From Paludibacteraceae bacterium (GTDB lineage Bacteria > Bacteroidota > Bacteroidia > Bacteroidales > Paludibacteraceae), in the NCBI GenBank assembly GCA_017450685.1, contig JAFSTB010000001.1:78805-142804 (forward strand): a stretch of 64,000 nucleotides of DNA, read 5' to 3'. The translations under genes were made by a program, and so were the position numbers. Positions 46,724-56,585 of the stretch are shown piece by piece. A model generated the notes under the pieces. The model made no database searches and was not told the origin of the DNA. It saw only the letters and a list, made by a program, of their open reading frames with translations. Numbering within the stretch: the stretch's first letter is position 1; every line of letters begins with the position of its first letter.

Positions 46724-47608
46724 ATGAAAAACATCGCTTTCATTATCAACCCTATTTCGGGTACTCAAAATAAGAAGAAACTGCCGAAGTTGATTGACCA
46801 GTTGCTGGACAAAGAGCAGTGGTTGCCCAATATCATCTATACTGAGCGTGCCGGTCACGCCACCGAACTTGCCCGCCAATATGCCAATATGGGTTTTGAA
46901 GCCGTGGTGGCAGTAGGCGGTGACGGCACGGTGAACGAAGTGGCACAAGGCTTGAGAGACACCGAGACAGCCTTAGGCGTTCTGCCAATGGGCAGCGGCA
47001 ACGGTTTTGCCAGACATATAGGCATACCTATGCGGCCGGCACAAGCCATAGCGTGGCTCAACAGAACAGAAACAGTCAAAGCCGACTACGGCTTAGCCCA
47101 GGATCGACTCTTCGTCACTACCTGCGGCACAGGTTTCGACGCTCTCATCGCTTATCACTTCGCCAAAGCAGGAAGCAGAGGGTTTATGACATACCTGAAA
47201 ACAATAATGCAAGACGTGCTCACCTACTCCTCACAAACCTATCATATAGTGGGCGACAACGGCTTGGACTTCCGGCACAAAGCCTTCCTGCTCACCTTCG
47301 CCAATGCCAACCAATGGGGCAACGACGCATACATAGCGCCCAAAGCCAGCATTCAAGACGGACTGATGGACATATCCATTATGAGCAGCAACGCTATTCT
47401 CGGTGCACCCTCACTCGCACTCAGACTATTCACCAAAACAATAGACAACAGTCTGTTTATGGACTCCTTCAAAGCAAAAGAGATAACTCTCTATCGCGAA
47501 GAAGAAGCACCCTTCCACGTGGATGGCGACCCTGTCAAAATGCCCAAAGACATACATATACGTATGGTGCAGGACGGACTGAGAGTACTCGCTCAAAAAA
47601 GACTGTAA
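46724..47608 (+). CDS. Diacylglycerol/lipid kinase family protein
   Basis: 294 residues. DAGK catalytic domain: INPISGTQNKKK, VAVGGDGTVNEVAQGL (the GGDGT ATP-binding loop), LPMGSGNGFARH, then a C-terminal beta domain with FHVDGDPVKMP. Enzymes of this YegS/DgkB group phosphorylate diacylglycerol or related lipids, recycling them to phosphatidate. The exact lipid cannot be told. It starts a + strand run of envelope genes; dut follows after 56 bases. Confidence 0.93.
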   Translation: MKNIAFIINPISGTQNKKKLPKLIDQLLDKEQWLPNIIYTERAGHATELARQYANMGFEAVVAVGGDGTVNEVAQGLRDTETALGVLPMGSGNGFARHIGIPMRPAQAIAWLNRTETVKADYGLAQDRLFVTTCGTGFDALIAYHFAKAGSRGFMTYLKTIMQDVLTYSSQTYHIVGDNGLDFRHKAFLLTFANANQWGNDAYIAPKASIQDGLMDISIMSSNAILGAPSLALRLFTKTIDNSLFMDSFKAKEITLYREEEAPFHVDGDPVKMPKDIHIRMVQDGLRVLAQKRL

Positions 47609-47664
47609 ACAACCAATAGACCATAGTAAAACCGAATCTGACAACTTGCAAATCAGACATATTT

Positions 47665-48102
47665 ATGGTGGAAGTGAAGATCATCAACAAGAGCAACAAC
47701 CCTTTGCCTCACTATGAGTCGGCAATGGCTGCCGGTATGGACATACGCTGCAACATACCTCACCCCCTTACCCTGCAACCCTTTGAACGACGGCTGATTC
47801 CCACCGGACTGTTTATGCAACTGCCCGAAGGATACGAAGCACAGATACGGCCAAGAAGCGGACTCGCTCTGAAAAGAGGTCTGACCGTACTCAACACACC
47901 CGGTACTATCGACGCTGACTATAGAGGCGAAATAGGCGTGATAATAATCAACCTCAGTCAAGAAGAACAAACGATAGAACCTGCCGAACGAATATGCCAA
48001 ATGGTCATTCAACCCGTCACACACGCCACACTGACCGAAGTGACGGAACTGAACGACACCGAAAGAGGTACAGGCGGATTCGGACACAGCGGAACAAAAT
48101 AA
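47665..48102 (+). CDS. dut: dUTP diphosphatase
   Basis: 145 residues. Trimeric dUTPase that keeps uracil out of DNA and provides dUMP for dTMP synthesis. Motifs in order: [49 protein letters not shown] and the C-terminal arm [10 protein letters not shown]. All five conserved motifs are present. The next gene begins 7 bases after the stop at a TTG. Confidence 0.97.
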   Translation: MVEVKIINKSNNPLPHYESAMAAGMDIRCNIPHPLTLQPFERRLIPTGLFMQLPEGYEAQIRPRSGLALKRGLTVLNTPGTIDADYRGEIGVIIINLSQEEQTIEPAERICQMVIQPVTHATLTEVTELNDTERGTGGFGHSGTK

Positions 48103-48109
48103 CTACACT

Positions 48110-49075
48110 TTGAAAAAAACTCTTTACATATTGCTATTGCTCCTTACCATTGCTCCCACCTACGGAAATGCGTGCAAAAAGAAAAAACAGCAGTTCACAG
48201 TGCAACACTCAATGACCGTGGAAGAAGAACAACGCTTCCTCTACTACTTCTATGAGATGGTGCGGCTACACGAGAAAGGCGACTATTTCAACACTTTCAA
48301 TATGCTCACCTTCTGCCGTGACCTCAACCCTTACGACCCTATCGTCAACCAATATTTAGGCGATATAATGCTTAACCTCAAAAAGACAGAAGAAGCAATC
48401 CGCTTCTACGAGGTGTCACTGCAAGCCGACTCCACCAATACCGAACTCTTCCCTGCTATGAAATATGCCTACTGGATGGCAGGAGACCTGAAAAACTGCC
48501 TCCGCATACACCAAATGGAAGAACGTCAATCAGGCTTGACAGAAGAAAACACATTAGGCAAATACAGAATATACCTCGACTTGGATGACTATAAAAATGC
48601 ACTCAAAACATTAGACCAATACCTGCAGTTCGATCCTTACAACATCAATATCATCCTCACACGCGTTGAACTGCTCGAGAAATCAGGCTTCGACTTCAAC
48701 ACGATGTCAGAAGCCTACGAACAAGCACTCAAACTGCTGCCCGACAACCCTACACTGCTCAACAACTACGCCTACCTGCTCGCCAAAAACAAAAAAGACT
48801 TGCAACGAGCCGAACAAATGAGCAGCAAAGCCATGCAAGCCTATCCCGACAATGTCAGTTTTATCGATACCTACGCTTGGATACTCTTCCTCAAAGGAGA
48901 ACACCAACTGGCTAAAATGATACTGCAACGCCGCGTCATCGACCAACTCGAGAAAAACAACATAGCAATACCTGATGAAATAGCAGAACACTACAACAAA
49001 ATAGTCAATACCATTAACAAAGAGAATGGCAAGACCTCACCAACCAAAGAAAAGAAAAGAAAGAAGACAACATAA
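48110..49075 (+). CDS. Exported TPR-repeat protein
   Basis: 321 residues. Start is a TTG at 48110, 7 bases after dut, giving MKKTLYILLLLLTIAPTYG, a good signal peptide; no ATG would preserve it. The mature part has about four or five TPR units (for example DPIVNQYLGDIMLNLKKTEE, PDNPTLLNNYAYLLAKNKK), so it is a helical scaffold, probably periplasmic. A Lys-rich tail ends it. The stop shares a base with the start of the DUF4292 gene (TAATG). Proteins of this kind precede DUF4292 and EnvC in Bacteroidota; precise role unknown. Confidence 0.88.
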   Translation: MKKTLYILLLLLTIAPTYGNACKKKKQQFTVQHSMTVEEEQRFLYYFYEMVRLHEKGDYFNTFNMLTFCRDLNPYDPIVNQYLGDIMLNLKKTEEAIRFYEVSLQADSTNTELFPAMKYAYWMAGDLKNCLRIHQMEERQSGLTEENTLGKYRIYLDLDDYKNALKTLDQYLQFDPYNINIILTRVELLEKSGFDFNTMSEAYEQALKLLPDNPTLLNNYAYLLAKNKKDLQRAEQMSSKAMQAYPDNVSFIDTYAWILFLKGEHQLAKMILQRRVIDQLEKNNIAIPDEIAEHYNKIVNTINKENGKTSPTKEKKRKKTT

Positions 49076-49620
49076 TGCGCCCTCTGCTACTCTACATATC
49101 CGTCATTGCCATCCTCACTTCCTGCGCCACACAACGGACAACAACGGCACGACAAAACGCTAACCATACAGCCGAAGTCAAACGTGCCACTCTGACCGTC
49201 ATTGCCAACGGCACACGACATTCAGCTGGTGCCACACTTCAAGCAGTACACGACTCCATAGTGATCGTCAGTCTGCAACCGCTCGCAGGTATAGAAATGA
49301 TACATATAAAAGCAACACCCGACAGTATCTACGTGGCTGACCGACTAAACAGACAACGCACTGAGGCAACATTCAACGACCTGAATAAATATATCCTGCC
49401 ACACCTCAACTTCAACGACTTGGAACAGATGGTAATGGGACATTGGCTAAAAAAAGGAACAGTCACCGGCGAAAAAAAATACAGAGCCGGCAAACATCAT
49501 ATAACACTGCAAATAACACAACCCGACATCATCTACAACCAACCGCTCAGAATAAGAGAAAGTCGCTCCGACAAATATCAACTTATCGACTGGCGTAACC
49601 TTATCAAACTCATACAATAA
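49075..49620 (+). CDS. DUF4292 lipoprotein
   Basis: 181 residues. Signal peptide with lipobox LTSC (Cys 17), then a domain matching DUF4292 (VIANGTRHSAGATLQAV, DSIVIVSLQPLAGIEMIHI, YVADRLNRQ), which resembles the LolA/LolB-like beta fold of lipid-binding lipoproteins. A part in lipoprotein or lipid handling at the outer membrane is inference from that likeness. It sits between the TPR protein (one-base overlap) and the EnvC-like gene (3 bases), so all three are one operon. Confidence 0.85.
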   Translation: MRPLLLYISVIAILTSCATQRTTTARQNANHTAEVKRATLTVIANGTRHSAGATLQAVHDSIVIVSLQPLAGIEMIHIKATPDSIYVADRLNRQRTEATFNDLNKYILPHLNFNDLEQMVMGHWLKKGTVTGEKKYRAGKHHITLQITQPDIIYNQPLRIRESRSDKYQLIDWRNLIKLIQ

Positions 49621-49623
49621 AGG

Positions 49624-50787
49624 ATGAAACACCTACTAATCATATTCACTCTCACACTCTCTCTTGCACTCTTTGCCGACAATGTGAAAGACCTGCAAAA
49701 GCAGCAACAACGCATTCAAGAACAAATGCAACAGACACAAAAACTGCTCGACGAAACACAACGCAGCGAGAAAGCCACAGTGAATAAACTGAACCTGCTC
49801 AATAACAACATCAAAGAACGCAAAAAACTCATAGGCTCCATCAATAAAGAAATATCGGCACTCGATAATAATATCAACAGTCTGCAAAAACGACAACAGA
49901 CATTGCAACAAGACCTCGTTCGGCTCAAAGAAGAGTATGCCCGTATGGTGCAAGCCACTCACTATGCCGACATACACCAAACACCACTGCTCTTCCTGCT
50001 CTCCGCCAAAGACTTCCAACAAATGGCAAGACGACTGAGATATATGCAGACATTTATGCTCTACCGACGAGAACAAGCCAAACAAATAACACAGACACAA
50101 GACGAGATAGCCATTCAACATAACCTCTTAGGCGAACAACGACAAGAAAAATCCTCCGCCCTGAAAAAACAACAAAGAGAACAAGACAACCTCAAACGCG
50201 ACGAACGTAAGCAGAAAAATATGCTTAACGAACTGAAAAAGAAAGAGAAAAAACTTGCCAACGACCAAAAGAAACAACAGCAGAAAATAGACGAACTCAA
50301 CCGCAAGATAGAAGACCTCGTCAGACAACAAGCCGCCTCCACCACTACCCTCACCAAAGAACAACAACTGCTCTCCGGCGGCTTCGAAGCCAATAAAGGA
50401 CGACTGCCTTGGCCCGTGGAAAAAGGCTTCATCAGCGGCTTCTTCGGTAAACATCAACACCCCGTCTATGAACAGGTAACTATCAACAACAAAGGTATTT
50501 ATATTCAAACGAGCAGCGGCTCGGCAGCCCGAGCAGTATTCGAAGGTGAAGTAACCAGTTGCATCGTGCTGGGACAGACATACGCCGTCATTGTGCAACA
50601 CGGTAACTATAGAACAGTATATAGCAACCTCAAATCACTCAACGTCAAACAAGGCGACAAAGTGAAAGCCAAACAGACATTAGGCAAAATACTGACACAA
50701 GCAGACGAAGACAACAAAACAGAACTGTACTTCCAAATATACAAAGACCGCACACTGCTCAACCCCACTCCGTGGTTGGCACAATAA
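49624..50787 (+). CDS. EnvC-like murein hydrolase activator (degenerate M23 domain)
   Basis: 387 residues. Signal peptide about 1-18; a long coiled coil rich in Gln/Lys from about 20 to 250; then a LytM/M23 domain (WPVEKGFISGFFGKHQHP, AVIVQHGNYRTVYSNL). Catalytic residues of active M23 peptidases are partly lost: the usual G-x-D is GIYI, and the second His of the HxH motif is replaced in YSNL. Thus it is probably an EnvC-type activator of amidases in cell separation and not itself a hydrolase. Last of three tightly packed genes. Confidence 0.92.
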   Translation: MKHLLIIFTLTLSLALFADNVKDLQKQQQRIQEQMQQTQKLLDETQRSEKATVNKLNLLNNNIKERKKLIGSINKEISALDNNINSLQKRQQTLQQDLVRLKEEYARMVQATHYADIHQTPLLFLLSAKDFQQMARRLRYMQTFMLYRREQAKQITQTQDEIAIQHNLLGEQRQEKSSALKKQQREQDNLKRDERKQKNMLNELKKKEKKLANDQKKQQQKIDELNRKIEDLVRQQAASTTTLTKEQQLLSGGFEANKGRLPWPVEKGFISGFFGKHQHPVYEQVTINNKGIYIQTSSGSAARAVFEGEVTSCIVLGQTYAVIVQHGNYRTVYSNLKSLNVKQGDKVKAKQTLGKILTQADEDNKTELYFQIYKDRTLLNPTPWLAQ

Positions 50788-50822
50788 ACAAACACTCACA
50801 CTAATAACCGACAAAGAAAGTT

Positions 50823-51293
50823 ATGAAACAGACCTGCTTATATACCCTTCTCATTGCACTTCTCGTTCTCTTCGGCGGGTGCAAAAAGAATAAATGGATC
50901 GACTGGAAGACACAAAACGCCGTTTGGCTCGCCGTCAATAAACAAAAAGAAGGCGTGATAACCACTCCGACAGGCTTGCAGTACAAAGTGCTGCACCAAG
51001 GCATCAAAGGCACTAAACCCGATATGCTCAAAAACGTGCGCATACGCTATTCGGGTACACTGATAACAGGCAATGTGTATGAACCGATGACTGAAAGTTC
51101 GTTCGCTGTAAGCGACGTGGTGGAAGGGCTGGCTGAAGGACTGAAAAAAATGACACAGTCAGGACACTATATCTTCTATATCCCCCAAGAGTTGGGCTAC
51201 GGCTCCAACGCACAAGGCACCGAAGGCTACGACTCGTTTATTCCACCCTACTCCACTCTTATCATCGATGTGGAACTGCTCGAAGTATATTAG
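50823..51293 (+). CDS. FKBP-type peptidyl-prolyl isomerase lipoprotein
   Basis: 156 residues. Signal peptide with lipobox FGGC (Cys 20), then a FKBP domain of about 100 residues: TGLQYKVLHQGIKG, VRIRYSGTLITGNVYE, VVEGLAEGLKKM, YIFYIPQELGYG and IDVELLEVY. Probably anchored to a membrane facing the periplasm and assisting folding of exported proteins. The pocket residues are mostly kept, though AEGLKKM replaces the usual W-containing segment, so activity could be reduced. It precedes the Rieske-like lipoprotein by one base. Confidence 0.93.
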   Translation: MKQTCLYTLLIALLVLFGGCKKNKWIDWKTQNAVWLAVNKQKEGVITTPTGLQYKVLHQGIKGTKPDMLKNVRIRYSGTLITGNVYEPMTESSFAVSDVVEGLAEGLKKMTQSGHYIFYIPQELGYGSNAQGTEGYDSFIPPYSTLIIDVELLEVY

Positions 51294-51294
51294 T

Positions 51295-51750
51295 ATGAGA
51301 CTGACACAACTAACCTTCAGACTTGGTCTCACCTTACTCGTGTTCATCATTGCAGGCTGCAAACGAGATAACCAATGCGACGTGCCATCCTATCCAGTCT
51401 ATTTCGAGATGAACATAGTGAGTATGTACCCGCATTTCGTACCCGACAACGGCTTTCAGATCCTGACCTTCACTCACAAACGCTATGAACGCGACCTGAT
51501 AGGTTATGCCGGACTGCTGGTGGAAGTGGGAATGGATGGTCACTACCACGCTTTCGACCTCTGCTGCCCGCACTGCTTAGACCCTAAACAACCGGTACAA
51601 ATAGACGGATTCTATGCCGTCTGTCCCACTTGCCAAGAGGCCTTCGACCTCAGTTACGGTCTCGCCTACCCCACCAAAGGTGTCACCCGACAAGCACTGC
51701 GACGCTTCGGCACTATCTATCAATACGGCATCCTCACCATTCGCAACTAA
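51295..51750 (+). CDS. Rieske-like lipoprotein with altered cluster ligands
   Basis: 151 residues from ATG 51295, one base after the FKBP stop. Lipobox IAGC (Cys 22). The C-terminal part has the Rieske-type arrangement around CCPHC (90-94) and CPTC (110-113), followed by the FDLSYGLAYPTKG strand. In a standard Rieske protein the second motif is CxxH; here it is C110-x-x-C113. Possible ligand sets are C91, H93, C110, C113 (three Cys and one His) or C91, C94, C110, C113 (zinc or rubredoxin-like). It is thus a redox or metal lipoprotein of the envelope of uncertain cofactor. Confidence 0.75.
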   Translation: MRLTQLTFRLGLTLLVFIIAGCKRDNQCDVPSYPVYFEMNIVSMYPHFVPDNGFQILTFTHKRYERDLIGYAGLLVEVGMDGHYHAFDLCCPHCLDPKQPVQIDGFYAVCPTCQEAFDLSYGLAYPTKGVTRQALRRFGTIYQYGILTIRN

Positions 51751-51754
51751 CGCT

Positions 51755-54622
51755 ATGCTGGACATCTACAAAGCATCCGCCGGTTCGGGCAAGACCTTCA
51801 CCTTAGCCCTCAACTACATACGTATGCTGCTAAGCGACTTCCGGACGACCACCGACGAAACCGCACAACACACTATGCCTCACCGACATATACTTGCCGT
51901 CACCTTCACCAAAAAAGCCACGGCAGAGATGAAAGAGCGCATACTAACCGAACTCTTCCACCTGGCAAGCGGCGAAGAAAGCGGCTACCTGACACTGCTC
52001 ACACAAGACAAAGACCTAAACCTCACCCCGGAACAGATACGACAACGAGCACACATACTGCTAACCGACATACTACAAGACTATTCCAATTTCTCAGTCT
52101 CCACTATCGACGGCTTCTTCGGACAAGTCATCCGTCGCTTCGCACGTGAGTTGGGACTGCCCGCAACCTACGAACTGACCTTAGACGGCGATGAAGTGGT
52201 GCAAATGGCAATCGACAACCTGCTTCAACGACTGCGCAATACACCTCCCAACGAACAAAACGAATGGCTCAAAGACTTCGCTCTGCAAAACGTGGCTGAC
52301 GACCGCAAATGGAACCCAAAAGACGAGATAGTGGTATTCTCCAAACAACTGCTGCAAGAACAGTTAGGCAAACAACTGCCCGAACTCAAAGCCTTCTTCA
52401 ATAATAAAAAACAACTGAACGAATACAGAGAACAGTTGCAATCCATTCAAGACCAATACCTTGCCACACATAAAGAGCCGTCACCATATATGCGCAAAAA
52501 GAAAAATGCCGATGACGAACTCAAACAATACCTCACAGCCGAAGTTATACTTGATAACCTCTACCCCTTAGGTCTTATACAAGATGTGGCGCAAGAGATA
52601 GAACAGACCAACAAAGACCTTAACCGTCTGCCTATCAGCGATATCAACCTGATGCTCACTTGGCTTATCGACCACTCCGACACTCCTTTCATCTACGAGA
52701 AATTGGGACAATGGCTTCACCATTATATGATTGACGAGTTTCAGGATACCAGCACCTTGCAATGGGCTAACTTCCGTCCTCTCGTTCAAGAAGCCGAAGC
52801 CGCCGATAGTCATAACCTCATAGTGGGCGATGTCAAACAGAGTATCTATCGCTGGCGAAACAGCAACTGGCATCTCTTGGAACAAGTGCCAAACCAGTTC
52901 CTCAACAGCCGACAACCGGTGATGAAAAAGAACTTCCGCAGCAGTCCTACCTTAGTCAACCTCAACAACGACCTCTTCAAACACTATCGCGACTATGTGG
53001 CCGACCGTTTAGACCGTGACTTCGGTGACAATCCTAAGTTAGCAGAGACCGTCCGCACTATCTATGCCGACGAACGGTTGGTGCAAGAGCCCGTCAAGAC
53101 CTTTGAGGGCTATGTCCGATGGCAATTCTTTGAGGGAGGAACCGACGAAGTGACCGAACATAGTCTGAACGCTCTGCCACCACTCTTAAACGATATACGT
53201 TCGCGCGGAGGCAAACTGCGAGACGTGGCAATCATAGTACGCAAACGCGTACAAGCCGCACAGGTTTCCGCCTTCCTCACCAAACAAGGCTTCAACGTGC
53301 AGTCGGCTGACGGACTGAAGATAGCCAACCATGAAGCCATACAGATCATCATAGGTGTGCTCACCGGCATAGTGCAACCCTCAGCCATCACACCAGACAC
53401 CATAATAGGCGCACAGATGCAACAACTGCTTGCGCGACCACTGACAGACAACGACCTCGAACAATGGCAACAATGGCGCGAACTAACTGTCTATGACCAA
53501 GTAAATGCCATCATCGGGCATTACCAACTCTCTTCCCTACCCGCTGCAACAGCCTACCTCACCACTTTCCTCGATGCCGTCTTCCGCTTCACACTCAAAC
53601 GCTCAGCCGACACACAAGCCTTCCTCGACTATTGGACACTGCACGGAAACAAGATATCCATACCCTCAGCACTCAACGACGACACCGTACAAGTGCTCAC
53701 TATTCATTCCTCCAAAGGACTGGAGTTTGACGTGGTCATTATGCCGTTCCTCAACTGGCATTTAGCCAAAGCAGGACAGGACAGTCTGCTATGGTGCCGC
53801 CCTTCCACACCGCCGTTCAACCAACTGCCCTTAGTGCCGGTCAAAGTGACACAACACTTGGATAACACCTTCTTCCAAGCCGAATACCGGCAAGAGATAC
53901 TCAACCTCTATATCGACAGTTTGAATATGACCTATGTGGCTTTCACCCGTGCCAAACGCGAGTTCTATGCCTTCGGGCAACAGACACCCATACTCAAAGA
54001 CGGCAAACCCTCTGTCAGCCTCATCTCCCACTTGCTACACGTCATCTACACCGACCATATAACCAATGGCATCTTTACTATCGGCGAACAGCACCAATGG
54101 CAGCAGCAAAAACCGTCTTCGCCGACAAACACCGCGCTCAACGAATATGTCTTCTCACCCATACGCTCACGACTCAGACGCAAAGCCAAACCGACAGAAA
54201 CGACCGACTTGGGCAACCGTATGCACGAATGGTTAAGCCGTATCAACACGTGGAGCGACAAAGAGAAAGGGTGGCAACAGATAGTGAGCGAAGGTATAGC
54301 ACGTGAGGCACAAAGAGAAGAGATGGAACAATGGTTCCAACAGTTTGAAGAGTTGGTGAAAGAGACCGACTGGTTCGACAACAACGCCACCGTGATAAGA
54401 GAAAAGGACATACTCACCACCTTAGGCAACACCTACCGACCGGACAGAGTAGTCATCAACGGCAACAACGCCACCGTCATCGACTATAAGTTCGGCGACG
54501 AGCATAAACGCTCCTACCACGAACAAGTGAGAGGCTATATGTCACTGCTCCGACAAATGGGTTACCATACGCAAGGATGGCTCGTCTATGTACAACTCAA
54601 AAAATTAGAGAAAGTGGAATGA
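51755..54622 (+). CDS. UvrD/AddA-type helicase-nuclease
   Basis: 955 residues from ATG 51755 (MLDIYKASAGSGKT); longer readings overlap the previous gene and are rejected. Walker A ASAGSGKT (7-14), motif Ia VTFTKKATAEMKERI, motif II with MIDEFQDTSTLQW, motif III GDVKQSIYRWRN, motif V VLTIHSSKGLEFDVVIMP and motif VI YVAFTRAKREFY. The C-terminal part carries a RecB-type nuclease: PDRVVINGN, then VIDYKFGDE and QVRGYMSLL. This is the AddA-like subunit of a double-strand-break resection complex. An AddB-like partner is not adjacent. rimM follows 30 bases later. Confidence 0.93.
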   Translation: MLDIYKASAGSGKTFTLALNYIRMLLSDFRTTTDETAQHTMPHRHILAVTFTKKATAEMKERILTELFHLASGEESGYLTLLTQDKDLNLTPEQIRQRAHILLTDILQDYSNFSVSTIDGFFGQVIRRFARELGLPATYELTLDGDEVVQMAIDNLLQRLRNTPPNEQNEWLKDFALQNVADDRKWNPKDEIVVFSKQLLQEQLGKQLPELKAFFNNKKQLNEYREQLQSIQDQYLATHKEPSPYMRKKKNADDELKQYLTAEVILDNLYPLGLIQDVAQEIEQTNKDLNRLPISDINLMLTWLIDHSDTPFIYEKLGQWLHHYMIDEFQDTSTLQWANFRPLVQEAEAADSHNLIVGDVKQSIYRWRNSNWHLLEQVPNQFLNSRQPVMKKNFRSSPTLVNLNNDLFKHYRDYVADRLDRDFGDNPKLAETVRTIYADERLVQEPVKTFEGYVRWQFFEGGTDEVTEHSLNALPPLLNDIRSRGGKLRDVAIIVRKRVQAAQVSAFLTKQGFNVQSADGLKIANHEAIQIIIGVLTGIVQPSAITPDTIIGAQMQQLLARPLTDNDLEQWQQWRELTVYDQVNAIIGHYQLSSLPAATAYLTTFLDAVFRFTLKRSADTQAFLDYWTLHGNKISIPSALNDDTVQVLTIHSSKGLEFDVVIMPFLNWHLAKAGQDSLLWCRPSTPPFNQLPLVPVKVTQHLDNTFFQAEYRQEILNLYIDSLNMTYVAFTRAKREFYAFGQQTPILKDGKPSVSLISHLLHVIYTDHITNGIFTIGEQHQWQQQKPSSPTNTALNEYVFSPIRSRLRRKAKPTETTDLGNRMHEWLSRINTWSDKEKGWQQIVSEGIAREAQREEMEQWFQQFEELVKETDWFDNNATVIREKDILTTLGNTYRPDRVVINGNNATVIDYKFGDEHKRSYHEQVRGYMSLLRQMGYHTQGWLVYVQLKKLEKVE

Positions 54623-54652
54623 CCTAACCCTTATCAATCATCCGATACCTAT

Positions 54653-55207
54653 ATGATAGACCAAACTAACATACTGTCAATAGGCTATGTCAGTCGCACC
54701 CACGGCACTAAAGGTGAACTGCAAATACTGATGAGCCGCACACCCGAACTGCTTGACCTGTGGGATATGATAGATCCGACCTTCATCGTTCTTAACCTCG
54801 ACAGCCTGCCCGTACCTTTTCGTCTTACCGATTGGCGCACGAAAGGTGCTGACAGTCTGATTATTGCTTTGAAAGGCGTAGACGATGAGAGCGCGGCACA
54901 GAGGTTGGTGGGTGCAACGGTGTCTATCTTCCGTCAAGACTGCCGGAAGTGGATTAACGGCGGTTCAACCGACTCATACGACATAGACGATGAACCTTTG
55001 CTCATTTGGCAAGACTTAGTAGGCTACAAGGCTTACACCGCTCAGGGCAAAGCATTAGGCGAGATAGTGAAAGTGGACGATAACACTGCCAATATCTTTG
55101 CTGAAACTACCGAAGGCATACTCTTTCCTCTCCACGAAGACCTTATCACCTCGCTTGACACCAACAAAAAAGCGATAGTACTGGTAGATACTATCGCCTT
55201 GTTGTAA
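54653..55207 (+). CDS. rimM: 16S rRNA processing protein RimM
   Basis: 184 residues. N-terminal RimM beta-barrel (LSIGYVSRTHGTKGELQI, LTDWRTKGADSLIIALKG) and C-terminal PRC-barrel (WQDLVGYKAYTAQGKALGEI, FPLHEDLI). It assists late maturation of the 30S head around S19. The 3' end of the gene includes the hairpin GCGATAGTA/TACTATCGC used by the convergent pgi gene. It converges on pgi with only 22 bases between stops. Confidence 0.95.
   Translation: MIDQTNILSIGYVSRTHGTKGELQILMSRTPELLDLWDMIDPTFIVLNLDSLPVPFRLTDWRTKGADSLIIALKGVDDESAAQRLVGATVSIFRQDCRKWINGGSTDSYDIDDEPLLIWQDLVGYKAYTAQGKALGEIVKVDDNTANIFAETTEGILFPLHEDLITSLDTNKKAIVLVDTIALL
55166..55197 (-). terminator. pgi terminator within the 3' end of rimM
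   Basis: GCGATAGTA (55172-55180) pairs with TACTATCGC (55189-55197) around an 8-base loop. On the minus strand it is followed at once by TTTTTT (complement of 55166-55171), a textbook intrinsic terminator for pgi, while these same bases encode part of the RimM C-terminus (IVLVDTIA). On the + strand the T-run is weak. Confidence 0.75.
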
Positions 55208-55229
55208 AAGAGATAAGGTGCTGCGAAAG

Positions 55230-56561
55230 TTAAGCCAATCGGGCTTTGATGGCAGCCGTCTCTTTCTCATAACCGGGTTTGCCCAGCAAAGCAAACATAT
55301 TCTTCTTATAGGCTTCCACGCCGGGTTGGTTGAAAGGATTGACATCCAGCACATAACCCGATATACCGCAGGCACGCTCAAAGAAATAGATGAGTTCGCC
55401 AAGATAATATTCATTAAGGCAGGGCATCTCAATCTTGAGGTTAGGTACGCCGCCGTCAACGTGTGCAAGCATAGTGCCTAACTCTGCCATCTTGTTCACC
55501 TCATCCACACGTTTGCCGGCAAGGAAATTGAGTCCGTCAAGGTTCATTTCATCGTGTGGGAAGATGACGGTATGATTAGGTGCGAGAACAGAGATAACCG
55601 TCTCAAACAAATGACGCTCACCCTCTTGGATATATTGTCCCATGGAGTGCAGGTCGGTGGTGAAATCAACGCTTGCGGGGAAGATACCCTTACCCTCTTT
55701 GCCTTCACTCTCACCATATAGTTGTTTCCACCATTCACTGACATAGTGCAACTTAGGATGGAAATTGACGAGCATTTCCACTTTCTTGCCCTCTTCACGA
55801 TACAAGATGTTTCTTGCGGCGGCATAGAGCATCGCGGGGTTTTGGTCGAAGGGTGTGTTCTCACCACATACGTCCATCATCTTCTCGGCTCCGTCAATCA
55901 GTGCTTTGATGTCGAATCCGGCACAAGCGATAGGCAGTAAGCCTACGGGTGAGAGAACGGAAAAGCGACCGCCTATGTTGTCTTCAATAACAAAGGTCTT
56001 GTAGCCCTCTTGTGTGGCAAGTGTACGCAATGCACCTTTCTTGGCATCGGTGATGCACACGATACGCTCACAAGCCTTCTGCTTACCATCTTGCTCTTCC
56101 AACTGCGTTTTAAGCAGACGGAAAGCCAAAGCAGGCTCGGTGGTAGTACCTGATTTAGAGATACATATAATGCCGAATGAGCGGTTACGCAGCAGGTTCT
56201 GCAACTCATACAGATAGTCCTCACCTATGTTCTGTCCGGCATACACTATTTGCGGACGTTGGTTTTCGAGCGCGGAGAAAGATGATTGCAGTGCGTCAAT
56301 AACGGCTTTGGCACCGAGATATGAACCGCCTATACCGATGCAGACGATGATGTCGCATTGACGGCGAAGACGGTCTGCCGTTGACTGTATATCATCCAGT
56401 TGTGTACGGATATCTGCGGGCAGAGTGCGCCAACCAAGAAAATCATTACCTTTGCCCGTACCTGAAGCCAGTACGGATTGTGCTTTCTCCACCAACGGCT
56501 GAATGACTTGCATCTGCTCGGCGGAAACAGCGTTTGAATATGAAAAACGAATGTCTTGCAT
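55230..56561 (-). CDS. pgi: Glucose-6-phosphate isomerase
   Basis: 443 residues, the short form like Bacillus. Interconverts glucose-6-P and fructose-6-P. Motifs: [32 protein letters not shown], and the C-terminal segment with [11 protein letters not shown]. The catalytic Glu is in [13 protein letters not shown]. Starts 24 bases after gpsA ends, so the leftward run pheS-lysS-gpsA-pgi is probably one transcript that ends at the hairpin in rimM. Confidence 0.96.
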   Translation of the reverse strand: MQDIRFSYSNAVSAEQMQVIQPLVEKAQSVLASGTGKGNDFLGWRTLPADIRTQLDDIQSTADRLRRQCDIIVCIGIGGSYLGAKAVIDALQSSFSALENQRPQIVYAGQNIGEDYLYELQNLLRNRSFGIICISKSGTTTEPALAFRLLKTQLEEQDGKQKACERIVCITDAKKGALRTLATQEGYKTFVIEDNIGGRFSVLSPVGLLPIACAGFDIKALIDGAEKMMDVCGENTPFDQNPAMLYAAARNILYREEGKKVEMLVNFHPKLHYVSEWWKQLYGESEGKEGKGIFPASVDFTTDLHSMGQYIQEGERHLFETVISVLAPNHTVIFPHDEMNLDGLNFLAGKRVDEVNKMAELGTMLAHVDGGVPNLKIEMPCLNEYYLGELIYFFERACGISGYVLDVNPFNQPGVEAYKKNMFALLGKPGYEKETAAIKARLA

Positions 56562-56585
56562 AATAAGTTTTTAGAAAATATATAG

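Noticed and set aside
49624-50787. Active M23 endopeptidase
   Set aside because: Catalytic Asp and one His of the HxH motif are replaced, fitting an EnvC-type activator instead.
51614-51754. N-terminal extension of the AddA-like helicase
   Set aside because: Would overlap the Rieske-like gene by about 137 bases; the P-loop normally lies right at the N-terminus, as from ATG 51755.
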